Positions 8,844 to 18,367 of a stretch of DNA of 64,000 nucleotides are shown here, piece after piece. The stretch comes from Bacilli bacterium. Its GTDB lineage: Bacteria; Bacillota_I; Bacilli_A; ML615J-28; CAG-313. The translations under genes and the position numbers were made by a program. Below the pieces are notes generated by a model. The model made no database searches, was not told the DNA's origin, and worked only from the letters and a program-made list of their open reading frames with translations. The DNA lies in contig JAFQPO010000012.1 of assembly GCA_017411715.1 (NCBI GenBank), positions 1-64,000 of the forward strand, read 5' to 3'. Numbering within the stretch: the first letter of the stretch is position 1; each line of letters starts with the position of its first letter.

Positions 8844-8868
8844 GAATTGCTAAATTCCTACTTTTTTT
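8840..8868 (+). terminator. Rho-independent terminator after DUF3899-like gene
   Basis: GTAGGAATT (8840-8848) and AATTCCTAC (8853-8861) form a 9-bp stem followed by seven T. Confidence 0.9.
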
Positions 8869-8931
8869 CACTTTTCTTTACATAAATATCACATAAAATT
8901 CTCCAAGTAAGCGTTTTCTTCGAAAAAAGTA

Positions 8932-8960
8932 TTGACTTTATGTGAAAAATGTTATATAAT
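8932..8960 (+). promoter_or_regulatory. promoter of the opp operon
   Basis: TTGACT (8932-8937) and TATAAT (8955-8960) are separated by 17 bp, 56 bp before the oppA ATG. The longest open frame through oppA starts at this very TTG, so that upstream extension is promoter and not coding. Confidence 0.85.
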
Positions 8961-9015
8961 GTTAGCAATCAAGTTTGACCTTGATAGCGAAAATTTTACA
9001 AAAAGGAGAAAAAAC

Positions 9016-12000
9016 ATGAAAAAATTTATTACTAACAAAATTTTTATAATTGTTCTTGTTGCTGTATTAGCGGCTGCTACAATTGGATGTGGAATTACTT
9101 CTATCGTTCAACATGGTAAAATTAAAGACGCTAACGAAGAATTAGCAGAATTACAAGAACAAAAAGAAGCTCTTGAAGCTGCAAAAGGCGCATTAGCTAC
9201 TGAAAAAGCTGCAAAAGAAGCTGAATTAGCAACTGCAAAAGCTGATTTAGAAGCTGCTGCAACTGCAAAAGCTGAATTAGAAGCAAAAGTTGCTGAATTA
9301 GAAGGACAATTAGAAACTGCTGGTGAAGCATTAAAAGCTGAATTAGCAACTGCAAAAGCTGAATTAGAAGCTGCTACAGCTGCAAAAGCTGAATTAGAAA
9401 CAAAAGTTACTGAATTAGAAACAGAATTAGCAGGAATTGAAGCAGAATTAGAAGCTTCAAAAGAAGCTGCTGCTGCTGATAAAGCTGCATTAGAAGCTGC
9501 TATTCTTGCATTATATGCTGCAGGTTCAGAAGCTGTTACTAAATCTTTAGTATTTGCTAATGAAGAAGAAGTATTTGCAAACGGTGTAATCGTTGGTAAA
9601 AAATATGCTTTAGAAGTTCAATATGCATATACTTACTCATATGGTGAAGGCGAAAGTGCTGTTGCTTACGGCCCATTAGCTGAAGAAGATGAAATCGTTT
9701 ATGATTATATGAGCGCTGTTACTTATGACTATAATAATGGTTTCTCATTTGATGCTGAAGGTGTAACATTCGAATTATTCGGTACTTATTACATCGCTGC
9801 ATTCTTAAAATCTGATTTTGCAAATTATGTTCCATTTGATACAGAAGATAAAGAAGCATTACAAGCTGCTGATAACTATTTAGCTGTTTATAACTTAGCT
9901 GCATACGGTGTTGGTAACGGTGCATTAACAGCTGTTGAAGCTGTTGAACCTGTATATGTTGGTTTCGGTGAAGAATTAGCTACTAAATTAGAAGCTGGTT
10001 ATGATGAAGAACATCAAATCTTCGCATCTAATGATTTCGCAATCATTGCTGCTGAGTCTAGTAATGAAGCTGTTGCAACAGTTACTGCTGCTGGTTTAGT
10101 TACAACAATTGATGATGGTAGTGCTGAAATTAAAGTAACTGTACAAAAAGGTGAAGAAACTTATGAAGTATTAGTATTAGTAGTTGTATTTGAAAAAGCT
10201 GCTGCTGAAGATACAGCTGGTGGTGCAGAAGGTGCTTGGTTCAACTTCAAATATGCATCAGTTGATACTCAAACTAAGATTTTAGCTTACATGGAAAGAT
10301 ACCTAATCAATGAAGGTGCATCTATTCCTGTATACAATAACTCAGGTGTAGTATTATACTCTGAACGTGTTAACTTTATTGCTGAAAACTACGTAGCTCA
10401 AATGGGTTATGGTCCAACAGCTGTTCCAATGGATGGTGGACAAACTGCAAAAGGTACTGCTGAAGACCCTGCATACAGAATGTGGACTTCTGCTGACCCA
10501 TCAACTCTTAACCACTTAAATTATGCTGACAGTGTTGAATCTGATTTCTTAAGCTTAATCGCTGGTAGCATGATTTCATTTGACTGGAAAGTTGATGAAA
10601 ATGGTGTTGGTATTGGTTGGGAAATTAAACCTGAAATGTTAAAAGAACTTCCTTATCCAGTTGATGAAGATGGTAATAGAATTGCTGAATTCAGTGGTTT
10701 AGAATCATATAAAACTTGGAAATATGAATTACGTGATGATCTAAAATGGGCTAACGGTGACGTTATGAACGTTGAAGACTTCATCTATACTTACAAACTT
10801 GTATTAGATCCACAATTAAATATGAAACGCGCTAACTACTTCTATGGTGGTGAAGCAGCAATCGCTGGTGCTGAAGCATACTTTAAAGGCGAAACTGCTG
10901 ACTGGGCAACAGTTGGTATTAAACAAATTGAAGGTGAAAATGCATTCACATTCACATTCGTTAATGCATTAAAATTATGGGATGTTTGCTACAACACAAG
11001 TGGCTTCTTACACACTCCAGTTCATAAAGCAACTTGGGAAGCTAATATTGTAGATGGTACTCCTAGATATGGTAGTTTAACAGATGCTACATCTGCAAAC
11101 GCTGAAGAAAATATTGCAAAAATCCAACAAACTTATATGGCATCAGGTGCTTATCAAATTAGCTACGCTGAAAAGAATAAAGAATATCGTTTCACTAAGA
11201 ACCCTAACTACTTCGTATGGAATGAAGAAGCAGAAGTAGAAGTAAGACGTCCGGTTATGGAAAACTATTCTTACACCATCGTTAAAGATTCAAATGCTGC
11301 ATTAGAATTATTCAAAGCTGGTGAATTAGACGTAACTAGTATTCCTGCAACTCAATATGATGAATGGATTAACTGGCCTAACCAAAAATTCTCTCCAGGT
11401 GCAACATCATTCAGACTTTCTGTTAACAGAATGACTCAAGCTGAATTAGATGCTAACTATGGTAAAGGTGCATGGGAAGCTAAACCAATTCTTCAAGAAG
11501 ATGCATTCATGTGGGCATTATACTTCGGTTTAGACCGTGAAGGTGTTCAAAAAATCACTAAGACTTCTGAAGCATGGGCATCATATTTCACTAACGCATA
11601 TGTAATCGTTACTCCAACTGAAGAAGGTGTTGACTCTGTTACTTATCGTGAAAGTGATTGGGGTCAAGCTGTTTATTCTGGTTTATATGGTGATGATATT
11701 GACCTATTATATGAACAAAAAGGTTATGACAAAGAATTCGCTAAAACTCAATATTTACTTGCATTAAAAGGTATGATGGATAAAGGTTTATTCGAATCAG
11801 GTGATGCATACAATGTAGAAATTGAAGTTGCTGCATTCGATGGTGTAACTAACGAAGCTGTTTACGCATATGTTGCTCAACATTACAATGAATTATTCAA
11901 CGAAGCTGTTGAAGGTCATGCAGATTTTGCTAACGTAACATTCACAGCTACATTCGTTCCACAACCTGGTATGGACGTTTACTATGTTAAACAAATGACT

Positions 12001-12273
12001 GGTCAATATGACTTAGCATTAGCTGGTATCAGTGGTGGTACAATGGCACCTGCTGGATTCATGGAATGCTTCTGTGATGACAACCGTTCTGGTTTATTAT
12101 TAAGCTTAGGTTTAGATTCACATAATGCTAACATCGCAATCAACTTAGACCTTGATGGTGATGGTGAATTAGACGGTGTTAAATACTGGTCATTCGATGC
12201 ATTATATAGTGCAATGTGCGGTGACACATTCGTACAAAACGGTGTTGAAGCTGAAGCTCCAGAAGCTGAATAA
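9016..12273 (+). CDS. oppA: oligopeptide ABC transporter substrate-binding protein with coiled-coil stalk (OppA type)
   Basis: This 1085-residue protein is about twice the usual OppA length. It starts at ATG 9016 after AAAAGGAG. Residues 1-25 are a signal or anchor segment ending IGCG, a poor lipobox, so lipid attachment is uncertain. Residues 30-165 are an Ala/Glu/Lys-rich coiled coil with recurring ELATAKAELEA units. Then come a region with a Big2-like stretch (SSNEAVATVTAAGLVTTIDDG) and an SBP_bac_5 domain from about residue 485: RMWTSADPSTLNHLNYADSV, YELRDDLKWANGDVMNVEDF and IYTYKLVLDP. It should bind peptides outside the membrane and hand them to OppBC. Its repetitive Ala codons suggest stalk expansion by slippage or duplication. 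Confidence 0.93.
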   Translation: MKKFITNKIFIIVLVAVLAAATIGCGITSIVQHGKIKDANEELAELQEQKEALEAAKGALATEKAAKEAELATAKADLEAAATAKAELEAKVAELEGQLETAGEALKAELATAKAELEAATAAKAELETKVTELETELAGIEAELEASKEAAAADKAALEAAILALYAAGSEAVTKSLVFANEEEVFANGVIVGKKYALEVQYAYTYSYGEGESAVAYGPLAEEDEIVYDYMSAVTYDYNNGFSFDAEGVTFELFGTYYIAAFLKSDFANYVPFDTEDKEALQAADNYLAVYNLAAYGVGNGALTAVEAVEPVYVGFGEELATKLEAGYDEEHQIFASNDFAIIAAESSNEAVATVTAAGLVTTIDDGSAEIKVTVQKGEETYEVLVLVVVFEKAAAEDTAGGAEGAWFNFKYASVDTQTKILAYMERYLINEGASIPVYNNSGVVLYSERVNFIAENYVAQMGYGPTAVPMDGGQTAKGTAEDPAYRMWTSADPSTLNHLNYADSVESDFLSLIAGSMISFDWKVDENGVGIGWEIKPEMLKELPYPVDEDGNRIAEFSGLESYKTWKYELRDDLKWANGDVMNVEDFIYTYKLVLDPQLNMKRANYFYGGEAAIAGAEAYFKGETADWATVGIKQIEGENAFTFTFVNALKLWDVCYNTSGFLHTPVHKATWEANIVDGTPRYGSLTDATSANAEENIAKIQQTYMASGAYQISYAEKNKEYRFTKNPNYFVWNEEAEVEVRRPVMENYSYTIVKDSNAALELFKAGELDVTSIPATQYDEWINWPNQKFSPGATSFRLSVNRMTQAELDANYGKGAWEAKPILQEDAFMWALYFGLDREGVQKITKTSEAWASYFTNAYVIVTPTEEGVDSVTYRESDWGQAVYSGLYGDDIDLLYEQKGYDKEFAKTQYLLALKGMMDKGLFESGDAYNVEIEVAAFDGVTNEAVYAYVAQHYNELFNEAVEGHADFANVTFTATFVPQPGMDVYYVKQMTGQYDLALAGISGGTMAPAGFMECFCDDNRSGLLLSLGLDSHNANIAINLDLDGDGELDGVKYWSFDALYSAMCGDTFVQNGVEAEAPEAE

Positions 12274-12312
12274 GCTGAATAATTGTTATAAAAAAACACA
12301 AATAAAAAAAAT

Positions 12313-12339
12313 ATTGCGCCATATTATTTGTGGCGCAAT
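12313..12339 (+). terminator. intercistronic hairpin between oppA and oppB
   Basis: ATTGCGCCA (12313-12321) and TGGCGCAAT (12331-12339) make a perfect 9-bp stem with a 9-nt loop. The following sequence, TCTTTATG, is a weak T tract. It probably stops only part of the transcripts or protects oppA mRNA, giving more binding protein than transporter. oppB starts 28 nt later. Confidence 0.7.
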
Positions 12340-12366
12340 TCTTTATGAAAAAAGGAGAAATAGACA

Positions 12367-13560
12367 ATGTTAAAATATATACTAAAACGTGTTGTATTAA
12401 TCATATTTACATTGTTCATAATATTATCACTTGCTTATATTTTGATGCAATTTACAGTTGATCCACATCAAAGAATGTATAATTACTATATACCAAAATC
12501 TCAAGAATCAAAAGACTTTACTCTTGAACAAGCAGTAGAATATGGTGTTCGAGAAGGTTGGGGTCAAAGACAATTAGAAATCATAGCTAATGAGGATGAA
12601 TTTAATTTATCAGAAAATGAAAAACTAGTTATTGCTGAAATTAAGAAAGATGCACTACTAACAAATGCGGAAATTTTTGAAAACACAAAAGACAAATTAC
12701 AAAGTACTCAAGCAGTTGATGTTACTCTAGTTAGTAAACTAGTTACTGGTTTAATCACAAAGGGATTATTAGAAGTTGACCTTGTACGTATTCCAATTAT
12801 GGAAAGATATTTTAATTGGTTATTCAATGCGATTCAAGGTAAATGGGGTGTTTCAGCAGTACTTGAAATTGGAGAAAATCCATGGGTTTTAGTAACTGAA
12901 TATATTCCGTATACAATTAGATTAAATATTTTACCTTTATTAATTTCAACTCCATTAGGATTCTTATTTGGTATTATTGCTGCACTAAGAAAAAATAAAC
13001 CAATTGACTATGTTATTAGTTTAGCAGTTATGATTTGTATTTCAGTACCATCATTTGTATTCGTAACTTTGCTTATGATTAATGCTAATAAAATGGGATT
13101 ACCAATACAATTTAGCCCGGCAGATAAGGTAACCTGGAAAGACTATATAATTCCAACTATTGCTCTTTCTGTAGGCCCAATTGCTTCATTAACTCGTATA
13201 ACACGTGCAGAATTAACTGAAGTATTAACAAGTGAATATTTATTACTTGCAAGAACAAAAGGTTTAAATAGATTCCAAGCAACACTTAGACATGCTTTAA
13301 GAAATTCATTATTACCACTTGTACCATCTATTATTGGTAGCTTCGTTGGTATCATGTTCGGTTCATTAGTTATTGAACAAATTTATGGTGTAAAAGGTGT
13401 AGGACAATTATTGATTAATTCAATTAATAAAGATAAACCAGACCACGATGTTGCAATGGTTACACTTACATTCTATACAGTTATTAACTTAATTACAATT
13501 TTATTTGTTGACCTAGCTTATGGTGTGGTTGACCCAAGAATTAGAATGGGGGCAAGATAG
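12367..13560 (+). CDS. oppB: oligopeptide ABC transporter permease OppB/DppB type
   Basis: This 397-residue protein is longer than the usual ~310. TM1 lies at residues 7-28 (LKRVVLIIFTLFIILSLAYI). Residues 40-150 are a polar, mostly helical insertion facing outside, with charged stretches such as LEQAVEYGVREGWGQRQLE. The normal permease core then follows (FNAIQGKWGVS, LGFLFGIIAALRKN). The EAA-type cytoplasmic loop is ELTEVLTSEYLLLARTKGL...HALRNSLLPLV. It forms the membrane channel with OppC. AAAGGAG precedes the ATG, and the oppC ATG lies 2 nt after the stop. Confidence 0.93.
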   Translation: MLKYILKRVVLIIFTLFIILSLAYILMQFTVDPHQRMYNYYIPKSQESKDFTLEQAVEYGVREGWGQRQLEIIANEDEFNLSENEKLVIAEIKKDALLTNAEIFENTKDKLQSTQAVDVTLVSKLVTGLITKGLLEVDLVRIPIMERYFNWLFNAIQGKWGVSAVLEIGENPWVLVTEYIPYTIRLNILPLLISTPLGFLFGIIAALRKNKPIDYVISLAVMICISVPSFVFVTLLMINANKMGLPIQFSPADKVTWKDYIIPTIALSVGPIASLTRITRAELTEVLTSEYLLLARTKGLNRFQATLRHALRNSLLPLVPSIIGSFVGIMFGSLVIEQIYGVKGVGQLLINSINKDKPDHDVAMVTLTFYTVINLITILFVDLAYGVVDPRIRMGAR

Positions 13561-13561
13561 T

Positions 13562-15388
13562 ATGAGCGAAAATGTTAAACAATATAATTTCCAACAAGGT
13601 GATTTTGAGTTCGTACAAATGAACGAAAAAATCTTTGATAAAAAATTCGAAACAAAAGCTGTAGGGTATTTAGGGGATGCTTTTAGAAGATTTGCGAAGA
13701 ATAAAACTAGTTTAGTTGCATTCTTTATATTAATATTTATAGTTTTAATGGCTATAATTGTTCCATTTACAAATCCTGGCGAAAAAGAAAATCGTCGTCC
13801 TGATTTACAATTTTTCCCACCTCGTATTCCATTGTTAGAACAATACGGAATAGCGGATGGTACTACCACTAAAAATGGTATAATTGTAGATCAAATTATT
13901 TCTATTAATGATCCAAGAATTTATTCAACTGATGGTATTCCAAATGTTGAGTCTAAAGATAAAGCAGTAGCTGATTTAAGCAAATATATCTTTGTTGAAT
14001 TTTTAGGCGATGGTCTTACAATGGAAGACATCGAAAAAATGGCTTATGACAGTAAAGATGCTAATGGGAATCCTGTTAAAAAAGTTGACGGTATAACATA
14101 TAATCTTTATAAACATTTAAATGCCCCACGTTGGGATAATAAAGCTACATATAAAGAGTATTTAGCATATAAAGAAGCTGGCGTTATCATGAAAGATGAA
14201 AATGGTAATGAAAGAGTAATTTTCCTTACTGAAAGTCTTGCAAACTATCGTATTGCATGTCTTGATAATCAAATTAAGCCATTTGTTGAAGATAGAGCAG
14301 CTAATAAAGATCATCCAGATTATACAATGTTAAAAGCTATAGTTAAAGAATACGGCAAACCAATTGAACCAACAAAACCAAAAATTGGTGCAAATGGAAA
14401 TTGGTGGTTCGGCAAAATTGATACTGGAATTAAAGTGGAACAAGGTGCTGAGGAAGGCAGTCAACCATTAAATCAACCAGTAGTTGGTGAAAACGGTACT
14501 TGGTGGATTGGCGAAGTTGATACAGGTATTTTAGAAAAAGCAAATCCATATGATTCTTTGACACAAGAACAAAAAGAATTACTTGATAAATATACAGAAA
14601 ATTTCTATAAAACAAATATTGATCCAGAGTGGGATCCAATTAAAACTGCTAAATGTTATATTTTAATTAATCCAGCATTAGCACAAACAGAAGAAGTTTA
14701 CCATTATTTTGGTACTGATATTAGTGGCCGTGATGTTTGGACACTATTATGGCAAGGTACTCGTTTATCATTATTAATTGGTTTATTCGTTGCTGTTGTA
14801 TCAATTATCGTTGGTGTTGTTTGGGGTGCTATTTCTGGTTACTATGGTGGAACTATCGATATCATTATGGAACGTTTTACCGAAATATTAACTGGTATTC
14901 CTTGGATTGTTATTATGACAATTACTAAAATGCTATTATATGGTAAAATTCCGGCTGAATTAATAGTTGCCATATCATTAGTATTAACATCATGGACAGG
15001 TACTGCTAGTATGGTACGTGCTCAAATGTATCGTTATAAGAATAGAGAATACGTATTAGCATCAAGAACTTTAGGTGCTAAAGACTTAAGATTAATTTTC
15101 AAGCATATTTTACCTAATGCAATAGGAACAATTGTTACAGGATGTGTACTTGTTATTCCAAGTGCAATCTTCTTTGAATCAAGTGTTGCTTACTTAGGTT
15201 TAGGTATCGATGCTGGTACTATTTCAGTAGGTAACTTATTAAGTGCTGGCCGTGAAGCTGGTATTACTACACATCCACATTTAACTATTTTCCCTTCATT
15301 ATTAATTGCGGTCTTAATGATTTCATTTAATATGTTTGGTAATGGTTTACGTGATGCATTAAATCCTTCTCTAAGGGGGTCTGAATAA
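13562..15388 (+). CDS. oppC: oligopeptide ABC transporter permease OppC with large extracellular insertion
   Basis: This 608-residue protein is roughly double the normal OppC length. TM1 (about residues 55-75) is followed by some 300 residues of non-membrane sequence before the DISGRDVWTLLWQGTRLSL segment and four or five further TM segments. The EAA-type loop is REYVLASRTLGAKDLRLIFKH. The insertion carries two copies of an NG-x-WW-x-G-x-x-DTGI motif (about residues 277-291 and 311-325). The true start is ATG 13562, after the oppB stop; upstream codons in this frame lie inside oppB. Its stop overlaps the oppD ATG as TAATG. Transport function is clear; the role of the insertion is unknown, perhaps docking of OppA. 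Confidence 0.92.
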   Translation: MSENVKQYNFQQGDFEFVQMNEKIFDKKFETKAVGYLGDAFRRFAKNKTSLVAFFILIFIVLMAIIVPFTNPGEKENRRPDLQFFPPRIPLLEQYGIADGTTTKNGIIVDQIISINDPRIYSTDGIPNVESKDKAVADLSKYIFVEFLGDGLTMEDIEKMAYDSKDANGNPVKKVDGITYNLYKHLNAPRWDNKATYKEYLAYKEAGVIMKDENGNERVIFLTESLANYRIACLDNQIKPFVEDRAANKDHPDYTMLKAIVKEYGKPIEPTKPKIGANGNWWFGKIDTGIKVEQGAEEGSQPLNQPVVGENGTWWIGEVDTGILEKANPYDSLTQEQKELLDKYTENFYKTNIDPEWDPIKTAKCYILINPALAQTEEVYHYFGTDISGRDVWTLLWQGTRLSLLIGLFVAVVSIIVGVVWGAISGYYGGTIDIIMERFTEILTGIPWIVIMTITKMLLYGKIPAELIVAISLVLTSWTGTASMVRAQMYRYKNREYVLASRTLGAKDLRLIFKHILPNAIGTIVTGCVLVIPSAIFFESSVAYLGLGIDAGTISVGNLLSAGREAGITTHPHLTIFPSLLIAVLMISFNMFGNGLRDALNPSLRGSE

Positions 15389-16587
15389 TGGCTGAAGAAA
15401 AATTAGAACAAGTTACACAAGAAAAAGATAAATATGAAAATTTATATAAATTTTCTCGTAAACTTGAAATTAAAACTTTACAAGAAAAATATCCAAACCC
15501 TAATGTATCACTAGAAGTTCCAGGATACTTAGAAGGTGAAATGGATGAAAACACTATTCTAAGAGTTAAAAATTTACATATTTCATTTAAAACTCCAAAT
15601 GGTCTTGTTCGTGCCGTACGTAATGTAAACTTCGACCTTAAGAAAGGTGAAACATTATGTATCGTTGGTGAATCAGGGTCTGGTAAGAGTGTTACTAGCC
15701 GTGCTATTATGGGTATTTTAGCTGGTAATGCTATTATCGATGAAGGTCATATTTATTATAAAGATAAAGACCTTGCTAAATGTAAAGAAAAAGACTTCTA
15801 TGAATTAAGAGGATCAAGCATTGGAATGATTTTCCAAGATCCACTATCAAGCTTAAATCCAATTATGAAAATTGGTAAACAATTAACAGAAGCTTTAATT
15901 TTAAAAACAGGTTTAAACCGTGAACAAGCTAAAGTTCGTGCAATTGAATTAATGCACGAAGTTGGTATTCCTGAACCTGAAAAACGTTTCAAACAATATC
16001 CTTTCCAATTCTCTGGTGGGATGAGACAAAGAATTGTTATCGCAATTGCTCTTGCGATGGAACCAGAAATCTTAATTTGTGATGAACCTACAACTGCCCT
16101 AGACGTTACAATTCAAGCACAAATTCTAGATTTAATCAAAAAACTTAAAAAAGAAAAAGATTTAACAATTATCTTTATTACACATGACTTAGGTGTAGTA
16201 GCAAATATGGCTGATAGAATTGCTGTTATGTATGCAGGAAAGATTGTTGAATATGGTACATCTGAAGAAGTATTCTATAATCCTCAACATCCATATACTT
16301 GGGCATTACTTGAATCAATGCCTTCATTATCAACATCAAACAGACTTTCTGCAATCCCAGGTACTCCACCTAACATGATTTATCCGCCAAAAGGTGATGC
16401 ATTCGCACAACGTAACCGTTATGCGTTAAAGATCGATTTTGAACAAGAACCACCTTTCTTTAAAGTGACTGATACACATTATGCGGCTACATGGTTATTA
16501 CATGAAAATGCGCCTAAAGTTGAAAACCCACTTAAAAATCGCTATCAAAGTCAACGTAAAGAAACTAATGTGGAGGTGACTGAATAA
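15388..16587 (+). CDS. oppD: oligopeptide ABC transporter ATP-binding protein OppD
   Basis: This is a 399-residue ATPase. After an N-terminal extension of about 55 charged residues come Walker A GESGSGKS, Q-loop IFQDPLSSLNP, signature SGGMRQR, Walker B ILICDEPTTALD and H-loop ITHDLG. The C-terminal oligopeptide-transporter region begins PHPYTWALL-like (NPQHPYTWALLESMPS) and is followed by IPGTPPNM. The usual cluster of cysteines for an FeS site in this tail is absent. It powers uptake from the cytoplasmic face together with OppF. It overlaps oppC by one base and oppF by one base (TAATG at both ends). Confidence 0.96.
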   Translation: MAEEKLEQVTQEKDKYENLYKFSRKLEIKTLQEKYPNPNVSLEVPGYLEGEMDENTILRVKNLHISFKTPNGLVRAVRNVNFDLKKGETLCIVGESGSGKSVTSRAIMGILAGNAIIDEGHIYYKDKDLAKCKEKDFYELRGSSIGMIFQDPLSSLNPIMKIGKQLTEALILKTGLNREQAKVRAIELMHEVGIPEPEKRFKQYPFQFSGGMRQRIVIAIALAMEPEILICDEPTTALDVTIQAQILDLIKKLKKEKDLTIIFITHDLGVVANMADRIAVMYAGKIVEYGTSEEVFYNPQHPYTWALLESMPSLSTSNRLSAIPGTPPNMIYPPKGDAFAQRNRYALKIDFEQEPPFFKVTDTHYAATWLLHENAPKVENPLKNRYQSQRKETNVEVTE

Positions 16588-17846
16588 TGGCTGAATTAGA
16601 AAATGTAAAAGCTACAAATCCGGCTGAAGCAGAACCTATTCTAGAACTTAAAAATGTTCGCCAATATTTCCAACATGGTTTCGGTAAAAATAAAGTCGTA
16701 GTTAAAGCTGTTCATAATGTAAGTTTTGATGTTAAAAAAGGTGAAGTATTTGGTTTAGTTGGTGAATCAGGATGTGGTAAAACTACTACAGGTCGTTCAG
16801 TAATTAAACTTTACAATATCACTGATGGTGATATCGTATTTAAAGGAGTTACTATTTCTCGTGGTACTCGTACATTTAAACAAAATATTGCTTCACTTCG
16901 TAAACAAATTGCGGCTATCAAAGCTGAATCAAAAGAAGCTTTAGATGATTTAAAAGGTGAATTGAAATTACAAGAAGAAGGCGGAGATACTACTGCTAAT
17001 AATACTTCTAATAGAATGTCTGAAATCAAAGCTGATGAAGAAAGCAAAGTTGCAGCATTAAAAGAAGAAATTGCAGCTAATCGCGCTAAGATTAGAGAAG
17101 CTAGATCTATTAATAAACGTAATGCTGAATTAATGGATAAAATGCAAATGATTTTCCAAGATCCAATTGATTCACTTGACCCTCGTTTCACAGTTAAAGA
17201 TATTATTGCTGAAGGTATGATTATTAATGGTGTTAGAGATAAAGCATACATTGAACAAAAAGTTAATGAAGCTTTAGAACTTGTTGGACTACTTCCAGAC
17301 CATGCTTCACGTTATCCACATGAATTCTCTGGTGGACAACGTCAAAGAATTGGTATTGCTCGTGCTCTTGTTGTTAATCCAGAATTAATTATTGCCGATG
17401 AACCTATCAGTGCACTTGATGTATCTATTCAAGCACAAATTATTAACCTTTTAAATGATATTAGAAAAGATATGGGATTATCAATTTTATTCATCGCCCA
17501 TAACTTATCAGTAGTTAAATTCTTCTGTGATAGAATTGGCGTAATGTACTATGGTCGTTTAGTTGAAATCGCAACAGCTGAAGAACTATTCGCTCATCCA
17601 TTACATCCATATACTAAATCATTATTATCTGCAGTTCCACTACCTGACCCTGATTATGAAAAGAATCGTAAACGTATTTTCTATCGTCCATCTCTTCGTG
17701 AGTATACTGAAGATAAACCGATAATGACAGAAATTCGTCCAGGGCACTTCATCTATGCAAGTAAATCTGAACTTGCTAGATATGAACGCGAATTAAATGG
17801 TGAAGAAGTGGAAAAAGATCCTACATTAATTTATAGTGGAGAATAA
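16587..17846 (+). CDS. oppF: oligopeptide ABC transporter ATP-binding protein OppF with helical insertion
   Basis: This is a 419-residue ATPase, longer than the typical ~320. Walker A is GESGCGKT. Residues about 90-175 are a highly charged helical insertion (IASLRKQIAAIKAESKEALD and similar) between Walker A and the Q-loop MIFQDPIDSLDPR. Signature SGGQRQR, Walker B IIADEPISALD and H-loop IAHNLSVV follow. Comparable insertions occur in OppF of mollicutes. The last gene of the operon, it pairs with OppD. The C-terminal PLHPYTKSLLSAVPLPDP is standard for the family. Confidence 0.95.
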   Translation: MAELENVKATNPAEAEPILELKNVRQYFQHGFGKNKVVVKAVHNVSFDVKKGEVFGLVGESGCGKTTTGRSVIKLYNITDGDIVFKGVTISRGTRTFKQNIASLRKQIAAIKAESKEALDDLKGELKLQEEGGDTTANNTSNRMSEIKADEESKVAALKEEIAANRAKIREARSINKRNAELMDKMQMIFQDPIDSLDPRFTVKDIIAEGMIINGVRDKAYIEQKVNEALELVGLLPDHASRYPHEFSGGQRQRIGIARALVVNPELIIADEPISALDVSIQAQIINLLNDIRKDMGLSILFIAHNLSVVKFFCDRIGVMYYGRLVEIATAEELFAHPLHPYTKSLLSAVPLPDPDYEKNRKRIFYRPSLREYTEDKPIMTEIRPGHFIYASKSELARYERELNGEEVEKDPTLIYSGE

Positions 17847-17854
17847 TTGTTCAA

Positions 17855-18253
17855 ATGATACAGATTTATACAACACCAAGTTGTGCGTCTTGTCGTAAAG
17901 CTAAAAAATGGTTTGATCAATATAATATTCCTTATTCAGAAAAAAATATTTTTAGTATTAAACTTAGTAAGGAAGATATATTCAAAATGCTTGCGAATAG
18001 CGAAAATGGGTTTGAAGATATTATTTCTACAAGATCTAAAATCTTCAAAGAAAAACAACTTGATCCGGACGCAATGAGTGTTCAAAGTTTAGTAGACTTT
18101 ATCATTGAATATCCGAGTGTGTTGAAAAGACCGATTATTTTAAATGAAAATGAATTGCAAGTAGGATATAATAATGAAGATATTACGATATTCTTACCTA
18201 AAGAATTACGTAAAAGCGAAGCATTCAGTGCTTTTGATAAAGAAAAAGAATAG
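17855..18253 (+). CDS. spx: Spx-family regulator/ArsC-like protein, copy 1
   Basis: This 132-residue thioredoxin-fold protein begins MIQIYTTPSCASCRKAKKWF, with the redox CASC pair Cys10/Cys13. It ends with the Spx-type VLKRPII...LQVGYN...ITIFLPKELR. Spx binds the RNA polymerase alpha C-terminal domain and redirects transcription under thiol stress. It starts 9 bp after oppF, so it may be read through from the opp operon. A second copy of very similar sequence follows, behind its own promoter. Confidence 0.88.
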   Translation: MIQIYTTPSCASCRKAKKWFDQYNIPYSEKNIFSIKLSKEDIFKMLANSENGFEDIISTRSKIFKEKQLDPDAMSVQSLVDFIIEYPSVLKRPIILNENELQVGYNNEDITIFLPKELRKSEAFSAFDKEKE

Positions 18254-18275
18254 ACACTTTTATAGTGTCTATTTT
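18251..18275 (+). terminator. terminator after spx copy 1
   Basis: TAGACACT (18251-18258) pairs with AGTGTCTA (18264-18271), followed by a T-rich tract. The stem begins at the stop codon. Confidence 0.8.
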
Positions 18276-18312
18276 ATTTTGAGAAAAAAGATAAAAAAAT
18301 ACAAAATAACTC

Positions 18313-18341
18313 TTGTTTTTTTGTTTAAAATGTGATAAAAT
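18313..18341 (+). promoter_or_regulatory. promoter of spx copy 2
   Basis: TTGTTT (18313-18318) and TAAAAT (18336-18341) are separated by 17 bp, upstream of the AGGAGG-like site and ATG at 18368. Confidence 0.6.
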
Positions 18342-18367
18342 ATATATATAAACAATAGGAGGCTCAT

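Noticed and set aside
8932-9015. 28-codon N-terminal extension of oppA from TTG 8932
   Set aside because: The TTG is the -35 box of a clear promoter, and the ATG at 9016 has a proper ribosome site and begins a signal segment.
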